From Hygrophila difformis (lineage: Eukaryota; Streptophyta; Magnoliopsida; Lamiales; Acanthaceae): a stretch of DNA of 64,000 nt. Under the pieces are notes generated by a model that saw nothing but the letters and a program-made list of their open reading frames with translations, did no database searches and had not been told where the DNA came from. The DNA is taken from contig JAOANR010000015.1 of assembly GCA_030278955.1 (NCBI GenBank), positions 41,138,487-41,202,486 of the forward strand, read 5' to 3'. This document shows positions 20,961-31,946 of the stretch, piece by piece (the stretch's first letter is position 1; every line of letters begins with the position of its first letter). Made by a program: the position numbers and the translations under genes.

Positions 20961-21923
20961 AAATTTACCTAAATTTATAATTTCTTTCATAAATAAATAT
21001 AATTTCATCTCATCAACATCAAATAAACATCATCAATCAACAAGAAGACAGAGAATATCATACACATCAATTCACCTAAGAAACACAAAGAATTTCATAA
21101 TAATTGTCACAACATCCATATACATATTCACCAACATCTTCACCTTCTTCATCCCTATTACCTCGCTCCACAAAGAAATGAGATTTTTAATTTATGAAGT
21201 AAGTAATTGTTGTGTACTGGGGAATAAAAATAAACTTCACGACAGTAGCATTGATTGCAACCATTGTAACTTCAAGGTATGCGGAACCATACTACTAGAA
21301 TTATTTTCTTTCAAAAGAAAAAACAGACTGCGCTAATTTCTAAAAAGTCATACTATAACTCAAGCAAAGGCTCAACACCCCAATGACAACGAAACACTCA
21401 GCAACGCCGCCGCCACCAAGAAGCAGGTCCAAATCCTAGGCGTAACGGAGGGAAGAAACACTGGGCTAAACTCACGGAACTAAAGGAGTAAATCAACAAC
21501 AATCGAAAATCCATCAACAACCATCCAAAATACAAAAAACATACCGGTGGAGACTAAGATATGGGTAGAGTCGCAGAGGGTCGGTATCCGTCGGATGAGA
21601 GGATTTGATGGCCGGCGGCCGGTGGAAAGCACGGGGACGGCAGCAAGCCAGTGACGAGCCGATGAGATCTGGAATGAAGAACGGGGTGGGGGACAGGGGA
21701 CTGTATAAGAAGTACTATGAGGGTAGAATACATAATTAATAATAGGTTTGGGGAGAAATGTATAATATTAAAAACTAGAAGTAAGGAAGCAATTTGTTTT
21801 TTCGATGAGAAGTAAGGCAGCATTTGGGAAACGAAATTTGCTTATTGGGAAAGAGGTTTCAGGTTTCCCTCCTCTAATGTCTGTCTCTGTTACTTGTTTT
21901 GGGGATACACAGAACGAGAGACG
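20961..21923. promoter_or_regulatory. Upstream region of the cap methyltransferase gene
   Basis: AT-rich sequence with a GC-richer patch at 21390-21700. An 89-residue minus-strand frame (21554-21823) has no recognisable family. The promoter and leader of the gene at 21924 should lie in the last few hundred bases, but I could not fix a TATA box. Confidence 0.35.
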
Positions 21924-24900
21924 ATGATGAGTTCGTTCCCACCTCCCCGCCCGCCGGACTCAATCCACCACCGCCTTATAGAGTTTGTCAAAACTGCTCT
22001 CATCAACATCTTCGTCTCCCCTTACGCTACTGTATATCCGTTTTTCCGTTTTCTTTTGGATTTAGTTTTCTATGCTTTTATGTCAATGCTCGTGCTTCTG
22101 TACTTTGCCTTTATTTTTTAAAACAAAAAGTACAATAAATTCCTGTGTGCCTGTTTCTAATTAATTACTGTGTGTTGAAAGGTCTGTGATTTGTATTGTG
22201 GGAAAGTACCTGACGAGGAAAAGTGGGATGAAGCTCAGATTGGTCACTACATTGGAATTGGTAGTTTGCTCTTTTTTCTATTTGGTTCAATTTTATTTCA
22301 TATATGTATTATGTTGTTTACAAATGTATGAATAAATGGGTGTATTGAGTTAATAATTTGAGTTGCTGTAATTTGTAGTCAATTTGAGTAGCTCTGCTAG
22401 CGTGCTACACTTTGTTGTGTAATTGTTGTTATTAATTCCTTGTTGCTTGAAAGTGTTGGATAAGGATGGTTTTTGTGATTATTGTCATTTAACTTTGCAG
22501 ATGTGTCTACTTCTGGAGTGAGTGAGGTGCGGGAAGCCTGGGAGAGCGCTAGGAAGACTTACACTTCTGAGTTTCTCGAGTGTGATCCTTGCATTGTGAG
22601 ACATTGAAGCCACTTGTTCACTGACGTTGCATGTTTTCTTATGGTTTCTGTCTGAAATTAAAGTCAAATTCTCTTGGAGAGGTCAACCCTGTCCAAAGTA
22701 AAGTTACTGGTTAAGTTTCTTTTCAGATAATTAGAGAGATTGATTAGTACGGAAGGATAACACGAGTGCAAGAGACTGTAAAGGATGAGGCTCCTTTATT
22801 TCGAGGATAAAATTTATTTGTTTGGTGGTAGAATACAGGAGGAGACATTAGGTGCTTTTACTTGAAACTCTAAAAAGGGAATAATAACATGCCGTGAATC
22901 CTTTTTAATGTTATACTAACAGAATGAAGAAAGCTGATTTGGTGGCGAATGTTTGGAAATGTTGCATTGAGCCTTATGAATTCAGTTTTGCTCTGGTTAT
23001 GCTACACTAGTTATCAAACTCATGCCTTCTCCAGGATGATGTAGACTTGCATTGGAAAAAGAAAGAGAACCAAGCTGATATTGTTTTCTGCATGCAGCAT
23101 TTGCCAGTAAGTGCCGCTCAGTTGTGTTTCCCCTGGCTTGTATCGTAATGGTTGAAAAAAAAAATAGATATGAACCTTACATTGGTGTGCTGGCAGTTGT
23201 GTGTTGAGACAGAGGAGAAAGTGAAACGACTGCTTCAGAATGTCTCGTTGTTGCTGAAGCCAGGAGGCTATTTTCTTGGTATAACTCCTGACTCATCCAC
23301 TATCTGGTATGATACGAAATTATTTGATTTTTTCCTTCACATAATCTATACTGATCTTACTTTTAGTTATTTTTTGTAAACAGTTTTTGGCATTGAAGAG
23401 TTCATAAAGTTTGTACTATTTTTCTTTTTTTAACTTTCCATCAAGAATGGCCTAACAAACCAAACACTGGATTGATTCCATTTTCCTTTGATAGAAATCT
23501 CTTCTTTTATACCTACTTGCTCTGCTGTTTCCTTAATTGCTTTCATAGTTTACATCTCATAAATATGTGGTCTCACTATCAATACTCATAAATTGAATAA
23601 AACTTAGTCTTTTCTTGAGTAACACAAAATTTTGAGATCTTTTGTTGTGACATGAATTATTGAATTTGCTTCAGTTGGTCCATGGACTGGTATTGCATGC
23701 TTCACTGATGTTTTAAACTTTACTGGAATGCTTTATTGCTTTCTAAGTCATAAGCTCCTGTATTCTTTGAAGGGCTAAGTACCAGAAAAATGTTGAAGCA
23801 TACCACAATAAGGGAGGTGGAATGAAGCCCAACATTGTTCCCAACTGCATTAGATCTGATAGTTATATGATCACTTTTGAAGTTGAGGAAGAGAAGTACA
23901 CAACCATATGATGTTTATCTCTCCATTACATTATCTATTTTCTTGAAACACTCAGATGTTTTCATATGTATAAATCATTTTCAGGTTTCCATTTTTTGGT
24001 AAAAAGTACCAGCTGAAATTTTCTGGTGATGTGTCTGCTGAAACTCATTACCTAGTGCATTTCCCAAGTTTGATCAGGTTCGTGTTCAGAGTAACATCAT
24101 GTTTCTAGTTTTTTGTTGTATTTTATTTTTTCTGAATCATTTTCTATATGAAGTAAACTGAATATGTATTCATGGCTTAAAGCTGGTAGCTAGCTTATTG
24201 TAAATCATTTTCTGCAGGTTGGCTAGAGAGGGTGGTCTTGATTATGTGGAGATTCAAAACTTGACTGAATTTTATGATGACAATAGGTAATAGATTCACT
24301 TCAAACATCATTCGATGTTCATCCTGTTTGTATCCTGTATATGTAAATAATTGAATTCAAATACTCTAATTTACGCAAATGGTGATCTTAACTTATATAT
24401 GTCCATTTTGCGAGTTTGGAATTTGCAGTGGGAATGTTTTGGAGCGAGTGCATCCGCTAGCGGATAACAAATATCATCACGCTCCGAAACATCCCCAGTG
24501 TAGATTATCAAAGATATAAATAATAAATTAACCACCTATTTCATGCTGTTGAACTCTGGCCAAGGATGTGACATGAAAGTCCGATGTGCATTCTTTTTTA
24601 TGCTTTTGACTTTTGAGGAGGTGGCCGTTGAAAATGTTGCAGTAAAATTGTTGAATAGCAGTTTTGAAGGTTATTTGAGTAGGAGTAGCATTTGGAAAAT
24701 GATGGTTGCTTTTATTGGACGTTCTCTTGTGTTGAATGCAATTCAAATGTGTTGGATTTTGAAAACAAGAACTAAGCACTGTATACATATATTAGAAGGT
24801 TTCATGCTTTGTTCCTGTGACAGCTATGGTACATGAGTTACATCTGGTCATGAAATTGGATAATTGCATTTGCATACCTTTTTTTTTCCCTAAGATTGCA

Positions 24901-26573
24901 GAAGAAGCTTGCTCTGTGTATGTAAATGAAATAAGCTGTCACATTGAATGACAATGAATGGAAACCTTAAGGGAGGCTGAATTATAAGAAATCCCACTTG
25001 AAGAGGATATTATTGCCTTGAAGCTGCTTGTGGTTGTAAATGTTGCTTATCAGATGGATCTTTTTGAGCTGTAACTTTGTTGTTGATGATGTTTCTAATA
25101 TATCGAGATTCAAGTCCCATATGTCTTTCGTTTTTGAGAATGGTGCAATATGCTGGGTGTTAGCGTTCAAAGAGTTGACATTTTTGAACTGTTTACTTCC
25201 TCCTCCTGGTTTTCAATGTCCTTTATGATTTCTGACCTTCTGACTTGGCAATGAAGACCACAATTTGCTGGCATGCTGATGGATGCTGGTCATAACCTCG
25301 TCGATCAAAGAGGGAGGCTTCTTCAGAGATCATTTGATGTTTTAGGTGATTCCCTTCACATAACAAATCATTTCATTAGAATTCTTCTGAGTTCCTGCAT
25401 ATCCATACAACAATGATTTTCATTAAGTGACCCCCTTACAGGTTTATACACGACATTCATCTTTCAAAAGCCAGATCCAGATATTGCTCCTCCTCTCATG
25501 ACACCAATGTTGGAAGATATTGGCCACAATCTTGATGAGGTAAGTGTCAGAGTTTTATAAGTCCTTCATAATACCTGCTGTTTATAACAAATTGGGCGGG
25601 TAGTGAATGTGGCTTATATGTCACTACCGTCTGTTTCTAATTTTTACTTTTTGGGGTAGATTTTTATTTGAGTATATCATTTGGTATCGTTCTGAGTCCT
25701 TCGTTGTTATCCGACCTTTTATTTGAACACACCATCTTCCAGGTAAATGCAAGTTTTAGTAGTTTTTAGTGTTTTAGGAACAAAACTGAATTTGATATGT
25801 TCTACTCATTCACCAAGATACTCTTACACTACAAATAATAATGTGCACTGTGATCAGGTTTTTTGAAAAAATCTGAGCCTTTCTATATAACTGAACTAAT
25901 GAAGAGATGTTTATGGCTTTATGCTTATTTACGTGTGATTGGGGCATCATACACATTCAATCAGTGCCAAGACATGCAATCTAATTATCAGCCGGTGACT
26001 GCCTTTAGGTGCAACAATGGTAAATTGGCTTCTCAACTCTCCAATGCCACAATTTCACAACAAACACAAGTGCAGTCGCCAATTAGTGTTGCGGCCTCAC
26101 TTATCCAATTTCTTTGTTCGTTGATCATTCTGTCAGCATCACTTGCACTGTTGCAGATACATTTCACCTACTTTCATGTTTTTCTAATAATCTCTGCAAC
26201 GAAACAGAATTTACTATTATTCCAAGTGCAGTTACAAAAATTTACCACTGTTTTATTCACCATGCATTATTTCATCCAATGCTCAATATTGGTAGCAAAT
26301 CTGCTATGCTCCACTATGATATATGCTAATTAAAACGACACTACTTTGCTGCCACAGAGAGATTGGCCACCAGTTTCATGGAGGGACGATGACAAGAATG
26401 TGCCTGCACCTGCACCTGTGACTCTGGCTGCGCCTGTGCCTGCGCCTGCCCCTGCACCTGCACCCACACCCACACCCGTAGCTGAATCAAGTTCGAGTTT
26501 GAATAAGATAAGTGAACAGAAGGGCATACTAGGGCCAGGGCCTGCAGAGCTACGGTTTCCAGAAGCTATCTGA
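21924..26573 (+). CDS. mRNA cap guanine-N7 methyltransferase 2 (11 exons, intact)
   Basis: The enzyme transfers methyl from S-adenosylmethionine to N7 of the mRNA cap guanine in the nucleus; it resembles Arabidopsis At3g52210. Exons: 21924-22031, 22182-22260, 22501-22595, 23035-23106, 23197-23306, 23773-23895, 23985-24077, 24218-24286, 25257-25345, 25442-25539 and 26358-26573. All borders are GT-AG, phases agree, and the sum is 1152 nt (383 residues). Near residue 37 VCDLYCGK is the SAM-binding motif I; HYIGIDVS follows, then QADIVFCMQHL, LLLKPGGYFLGITPDSSTIW and YHNKGGG in the methyltransferase core. The C-terminus after PPVSWRDDD holds a PAPAP/PTPTP stretch, probably disordered. The start is the first of two adjacent ATGs. 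Intron 8 (970 bp) contains a snapback sequence at 24427. No lesion is visible, so this is a functional host gene. Confidence 0.93.
24427..24499. repeat. Small snapback sequence in intron 8
   Basis: GGAATGTTTTGGAGCG faces CGCTCCGAAACATCCC, with the palindrome TCCGCTAGCGGA between them. The unit is flanked by CAGTG on both sides, which may be a 5-bp duplication. It is either a tiny MITE or a structured intron element. Confidence 0.5.
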
Positions 26574-27361
26574 AATGTTAAATGTAGGAGAAAGTAGTAG
26601 GAGGAGGAACCAACTAAGGTATGTCATGCCCAACACTCAGTAGCTAGGATCACATTCACTGAGCTTACTGATGATACTAGCCTCTTTTATGTACTAGTAC
26701 ATGTTAATTCCTGTGGAATGCTTTATTTAATTTGAGTTAGAACTTAAAAATATGTACTATCATGTAGTATTATTGATAGGCCAAGAACACACAGAAAATC
26801 AAACAGAGTTGTTGGCTGCCTCGAATGATGGTGTAATAAATTCACATTTTCGAACACCCTCCTTGCTGAAGTGCAAAAAGTGGTCTTATATCCCACTTGT
26901 TAAGTTTCAAATCACTTTGGCAAAAACATTCTCCCAAATGCATCTACGAGATCGGCCTCACCTTCTTTATTACTTCAACATTATTCCCATGATCTATCTC
27001 TGTCGTATATCCACCTACGACAATGAAGCATAATCCTTTGAAGGCTTTTCTCATGGCCAGCCACCAACAAGCTTTTTGCCCTCCTTTTTTGGCTCAAGGA
27101 CGTGGCAATACATTGGGTTGTATTGATTGATTGACTGACTGAGCCATGTAGAGGCCAAGGGCATCATCAGGATTTAAATCTGTGCAGTCGTCGTTGGATT
27201 CTGTAGGGAGAGAAGCGTATGCCGACTACTCTATGGCCCTAAATGTCATTTGTCAAAACCCATTTGGCCCGCCCATCATTGATCATTTTATGTGTATGTA
27301 GTTTAGACTTTAGAAATATAAACAGGCCATGTACCTACCCACCTACCTACGGCCTACCTGT
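26574..27361 (+). other. 3' flank of the cap methyltransferase gene
   Basis: This should include the 3' untranslated region. A 93-residue frame at 26752-27033 shows no family. No repeat is recognised. Confidence 0.4.
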
Positions 27362-27369
27362 ACATGGAG

Positions 27370-27769
27370 TAGGGTTGTAAACGAACCGAATCGAACCGAA
27401 TACCACAGTATTCGCTTTGATTTGATAAGCTTTTCGAATATTATCGAATCGAATCGAATTATTCTATAAGGTAATTTAATAATTAATAAAATTAATTTTA
27501 ATTATTAAACTTAAATATTTAATTTGATTTATAGATCAAATTTAATATTTTAATATTATATATAAATATATTTATATTAATTAGTAAATATAGTCACTAA
27601 AATTAAAATTTTAAATTATTTAACAAAATAAATTTATATATTTATATATAATTTTAGTATAAAATCGAATATCGAATCGAATCAAATATTAATCGAATAT
27701 CAAAATTTCGAATAATTTCGAATCGAATCACGAATCGAACCAAAAATATTTGATTCTTTTTCAACCCTA
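27370..27769. mobile_element. hAT-type MITE of GAATCGAA repeats (400 bp)
   Basis: The ends TAGGGTTG and CAACCCTA are perfect inverted repeats. The flanks carry the 8-bp duplication ACATGGAG (27362-27369 and 27770-27777), diagnostic for hAT. The interior is ATCGAATCGAA-type repeats around an AT-rich core. No coding sequence. Confidence 0.93.
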
Positions 27770-28883
27770 ACATGGAGTGAAGAAGAGAGGCATTGTAGTA
27801 GTAGCTATCTGTATCTTCCAACAATGAATATTGTATGTATGTCATCAATGAATGATACTCGTAAATTCCAACAAGTGCCAACAGCTGAGCCAACACACAC
27901 TTGAAAAAATGAGAATTACTTATGTAAAGAGAGTATGTGCATAATAGTAATGTGGATATTGGCCGGAGATGACGGCGCATGCAAACTGTAAAACTATTGC
28001 CACAGACGACGACATAGTACAAATCAACTTAATTATATATATATATACTAGTCCTCATGTCGCGCGCTACGCCGCGCAGATTCGATAAATGCAATATTTC
28101 AACATGTTATAGATTGTAGATATAGAATAACAATTCAAATATATAACCATGTGTTTCTTTTCATTTCTGCGGCTGCAAGAAGGAAGAAAACATCACCATG
28201 TGTATGAGATATTGCAATGTAATGTAAGTAAGAAAGCTAAAACACACGTGATGCTCATAAAGTCAAATCAACAGGCTTCTTTAGAAGCTTGTAAGCTTTA
28301 TGCAGAATAAGAGAGACTGATGCATTTATTTGAAACCAACAGTGAACCAACCTAACTATTAAACTATTTCATAGTAGTATTAGTCTAGCTGCCCAACTTC
28401 AGTTTATATGATTCCAAATGTACCCATTTACATGAAGTCATTTATGTTCGAACCAGGAAGACTCTCCAGTCTCCATATCAGATGTGACACATTTGAATGC
28501 AAATAATGTTGGGAAGCATGACCTCCTGCTCTGCAAAATAAAAAGATAAATTACCTTATCAGAAATTTGTTATTGCAGACAAAAATTCGCTATATTTTCA
28601 TCGAAAGTCATATGTATGTACCCAAAATTTGCAACTGAATTCAGAAGAAGAAGCGCCCAAAAAAAGGGAATCGGTTGTGAATAATATGACAAATTAAAGA
28701 ATTGCAAAGAAATGAAAAAAATAGGCAGAAAATCATTCAAGAAAATTACTATAAGCAATTCATGTGCTTCGTCAAGTGTAGACTTGAATCAAAAACATAT
28801 ACGCCACCAACAATTTTAACACATAAATGATATTCTTTTATTAAGAACTCATTATGACATCAGTTTAATTATTAGTTCAATAC

Positions 28884-29241
28884 CATGCTAAATTTGAACC
28901 CAGCTGCCCGTAGATGATCTTGTGTCTCTTCTTCACCCACTTCTTGATAATTGGCAAAGTTTGAGAATTAATCCTACATTAAACATATAAGTTGCATCAC
29001 TCTGCAAAGGATAGATGAGGTGAATCGGCCAATGCTTCCTGAAGAGAAAGGAAATGCATTAGCTTTTTGGAAACCTATGCCCATCATTATGCTCCCCGAA
29101 AGGAGGAATTACAAACCAGTACTAACCTGATTGTGAACGAAATCGAAAAGAGAATGACATCCAATAATTACAATCTCATCTTTGCTTGATTGATCCAGGA
29201 AAGTGTGCAAAATAGTCCGTAGACTATTTGCAAACAAAGGC
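28884..29241 (-). pseudogene. EFR3/SRL2-like ARM-repeat protein, two captured exons, frameshifted
   Basis: EFR3-like proteins are armadillo-repeat proteins that anchor a PI4-kinase complex at the plasma membrane; the rice member is SRL2. Exon 29127-29241 encodes PLFANSLRTILHTFLDQ and DEIVIIGCHSLFDFVHNQ with good splice signals on both sides. Exon 28884-29001 encodes SDATYMFNVGLILKLCQL, then needs a frame change to continue as QEVGEEETQDHLRAAGFKFS; unshifted it meets TGA soon after. Only this small part of a protein of about 1000 residues is present. It lies between the NDUFB9-like fragment and the Helitron 3' end. Confidence 0.75.
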
Positions 29242-29466
29242 CTGATGGAAGAAGGGAAGCACAGAATTATTAGATACTTTCCTTAAAAAGGATGAATGAT
29301 ATATTTTGAATTCGTGAAAATTAAAATTCTTTGATTTGGACTACTAATCTATTATATCTCACAGTCACCCACACAAACAAAGAGCACAAAACCTGAAACC
29401 AGTTCATAGTACCATGCATTTCCAGTCTATTAACATAAGAAACAAGTAAATATAGTAGACCCATAC

Positions 29467-29951
29467 CAATGAAAGGATCGGGCTGCCGAAATTTGTTGTA
29501 TCCTGCTTCTCCAGCCTCTAGCATTCTGTCAATAAACATCTTCCTGGATGGGATAGAAATCATCTAAAACAAAAAGTTAGAAATTTATCCTAAGTCCATG
29601 AATCCATATCCATTGTTATCATCAACTAAAGCAGAAACTGAAAAACTCATCATTTCTTGACACATAAACAATTGATCAAGTTAAGCCACTAATAATTGAG
29701 CAATCATTCCAATTTGAACTACATAGATCTGCAACTCAAGAAAAGCTTCAAAAAGAAATTCCATGGTTAAAATAGGATGCAAAATCCTAATATAGTCAAC
29801 AATCTCACTCTATTTTACACAAATTTATTTCACCATCACGACACAATAGAAACAAATGCCTAAAAGTAAAAAAAAAAAAAAACAAAGCCAATTCGGAAAG
29901 GGAACAAACCACGTGCTTGTTGGCGTCAAACCTCTCCCTGAGCTCATCAGC
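29467..29951 (-). pseudogene. Complex I NDUFB9/B22-like fragment, two exons, frameshifted
   Basis: NDUFB9 is an LYR-family accessory subunit of mitochondrial NADH dehydrogenase. Exon 29910-29951 encodes ADELRERFDANKHV, in phase 0 with GT-AG signals. Exon 29467-29543 starts after CCATCCAG with GAAGATGTT (EDV); it then lacks five bases compared with the family EDVDTID and continues in another frame as IDRMLEAGEAGYNKFRQPDPFI. The first exon (the LYR motif) and the last exon (PWAPGG) were not found. This is a captured, decayed fragment inside the Helitron. Confidence 0.75.
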
Positions 29952-31100
29952 CTTGAAACACATATGCAAAAACCGAAAAATCGAATCAAAGAAAAACCAA
30001 ATTATAAGCATTGTACAGAAAACGTAAAGTCAAACAAAATTAGTGATTAAAAGTTGAGATCCAATCAACGCAGATAAACCCCCAGAAATGGGGGCAGAGG
30101 AAATTTTACATCAGGTATTCAGGTTAAAAGAGGTGGTTGCATAAGCCATAAAATTCAGGCAAAAACAGTGAGGTCAAACAACACTAATCGTGCGGACTGT
30201 ATCTCGAATCTTAAAGATAACTAAATGAAACCGGAAATTAAAGCGAACAGAAAGGAACTGCGGACGATTCCAAAAAAAGAAATTTAGAAGCAGACAGCAG
30301 TGCAATGTAGCTAAAAACTCTACCAAAGAAAATGTGAGTGTAGGCAGTAAAGCCGTGCGAAGAGAGGAAAAAAAGGGTATGGACTTACCATGTCTTCAAT
30401 TGCAGAGAGTTATCGAGGCCGGACACGGTGGCCGGATTTATGAGAGCTCTGAGAACGAGGAGATGGAGGGCGGCGCCTCGCGAAAATGGCGGATGAGAAA
30501 AGATGTAGAGTTTTGGGGAGGAGACGGGTCGGAGCCAAAGGAGAAATAACAATGGATCATCCAAATGGGGAAATACACACGAGGCCCTAACGCGTGCTGC
30601 CACTCCTCCCTACGACCGCCCCCTCGCTGCAAAGAGCAAAGGGATCGCCTTCGCATTGTCTCTCGCGGCAATCGCCTTCATTTTAAACATGAGGACTTTC
30701 CGACGGTTTAGTGGACGAAACGCTTCCAGTGGCGAGGGCTGCAGGAAGCAGAGAACTGAAGGAGAAAGAAGCTAAAGAAAAAAAAATGTGGAGCACATTT
30801 GCGATGGAAGAGGCGCAAAAAACTTCATGAACTTCGGCGTCTCGATTGCAGCAAGCCGCAGACAGCGGTGGTTGAGAGAAGGCTGCAAATTGAGGATAGA
30901 AGAGGAATGCGAAGCCAGGAATGGCTTAAGTCGGCGGCAGGTGGGAGAAGACGTAGGAAAGGGATGAGAAGAAAATGATGGGCCACCACTGTGATGAGGA
31001 GTCTTGAAGAAGCCATAGCAGAAACAACAAAACAATGTAAGTTGAAAATTGATGCGAATTCATGGGTTATTTTGGTAATTTCAGGTGCCGAAAGCACAGT
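29952..31100 (-). other. Helitron interior without recognised exons
   Basis: A GC-rich block at 30390-30680 on the minus strand ends in a plausible donor (GACATG/GTAAGTCC at 30386-30391), so it may be a captured first exon or leader. I do not recognise its translation. A second GC-rich block lies at 30700-31035. Confidence 0.35.
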
Positions 31101-31202
31101 GGCAAGGCATATATATTTAGATATATATAATATGAAGAAATACATGACAGAAACCGATCAGAGTTTGTAAAATTCTTTTCTACACTCAATTTAGTTATAA
31201 TT

Positions 31203-31660
31203 CTTTTTTTGCCCTAATGGCACGAGTCTAAGTCACATGCCAATCAAAAGGACCCGAGTACCAATAGTAATGTTTGCTAGTGATCCGAGTGAACGTGTGG
31301 AAGTATTGAACAAAGAAAATTAGGCGAGTGAACGTGTCCGAGTGAACGTGTGGAAGTATTGAACAAAGAAAAATTATGCGAGTGAACGTGTCGGAGTGAA
31401 CGTGTGAACAAAAGAAAATTTAGCGAGTGAACGTGTGGAAGTGTGGAACAAAAGAAAATTTAGAGATTGGGCCTCATATGTGGGCCTTGATGGAGGAGTG
31501 GCACTCACAAGAGGGAGAGTGGCACTCACTAGGACATCGAGTGGACGAGTGGGCCTTGCTGCAGAGTGGGAGAGTGGGCCTTGATGGGTTTAGGGTTGCA
31601 GGGAGTGGACGAGTGGGCGAGTGGGCTCTTGAAGTAGTTGCAGATTGAGCGAGTGTGGAG
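31203..31660. repeat. Left terminal inverted region of the MULE
   Basis: Contains a tandem unit of about 60 bp, GAGTGAACGTGTGGAAGT plus TGAACAAAGAAAATT (31290-31460), then GAGTGGCACTCAC twice and GAGTGGACGAGTGGGC. The reversed right end (41840-42188) shares these motifs. It would serve as transposase-binding sequence and as the leader of the Ulp1 gene. Confidence 0.65.
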
Positions 31661-31946
31661 ATTGAGCGAGTAGATCGTCGCCCCCGACTTCGACGTCCAC
31701 CGCCCGCCGCCCGCCGCCCGCCGCAACGCCAATCTTCCCGCTATCGACTCAGACAACGAGAGACGCCGCCGTCGAAAAGCCTTCTCCTTCCTCTCCTCCG
31801 TTTGAAATCTCGCTCAGGCTGTTGGAAGTCCGGCCGCTGCAGCCGACGTCACCGCCGAGGCGCCGCATCTCACTGTCGTCGTTTCCCGTCGTCACCGCCG
31901 CGCCCTCGTTTCCCATCTTCACTACCGCCGCCGCTGGAGTGGTGAC

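Larger units (their letters stand above)
28048..31121 (-). mobile_element. Helitron with captured NDUFB9- and EFR3-like exons (3.07 kb)
   Basis: Read on the minus strand, the 3' end is a hairpin GCGCGGCGTAGCGCGC (about 28062-28080), then ACATGAGGA, CTAG and T. The proposed 5' end is A/TCTAAATATATATGCC at 31121, which starts with TC after an A as Helitrons do and resembles the start proposed at 42264. No RepHel protein is encoded, so it is non-autonomous. Two sets of host exons lie in the same orientation as the element, the usual pattern of Helitron gene capture. The 3' end is well supported; the 5' end is inferred. Confidence 0.65.

Noticed and set aside
24543..24836. 97-codon frame in intron 8 of the cap methyltransferase gene
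   Set aside because: Exons 8 and 9 join in phase without it and it has no family signature.
30385..31145. Several 70-110-codon frames on both strands in the Helitron
   Set aside because: GC-rich captured leader-like sequence keeps frames open; no recognisable protein.
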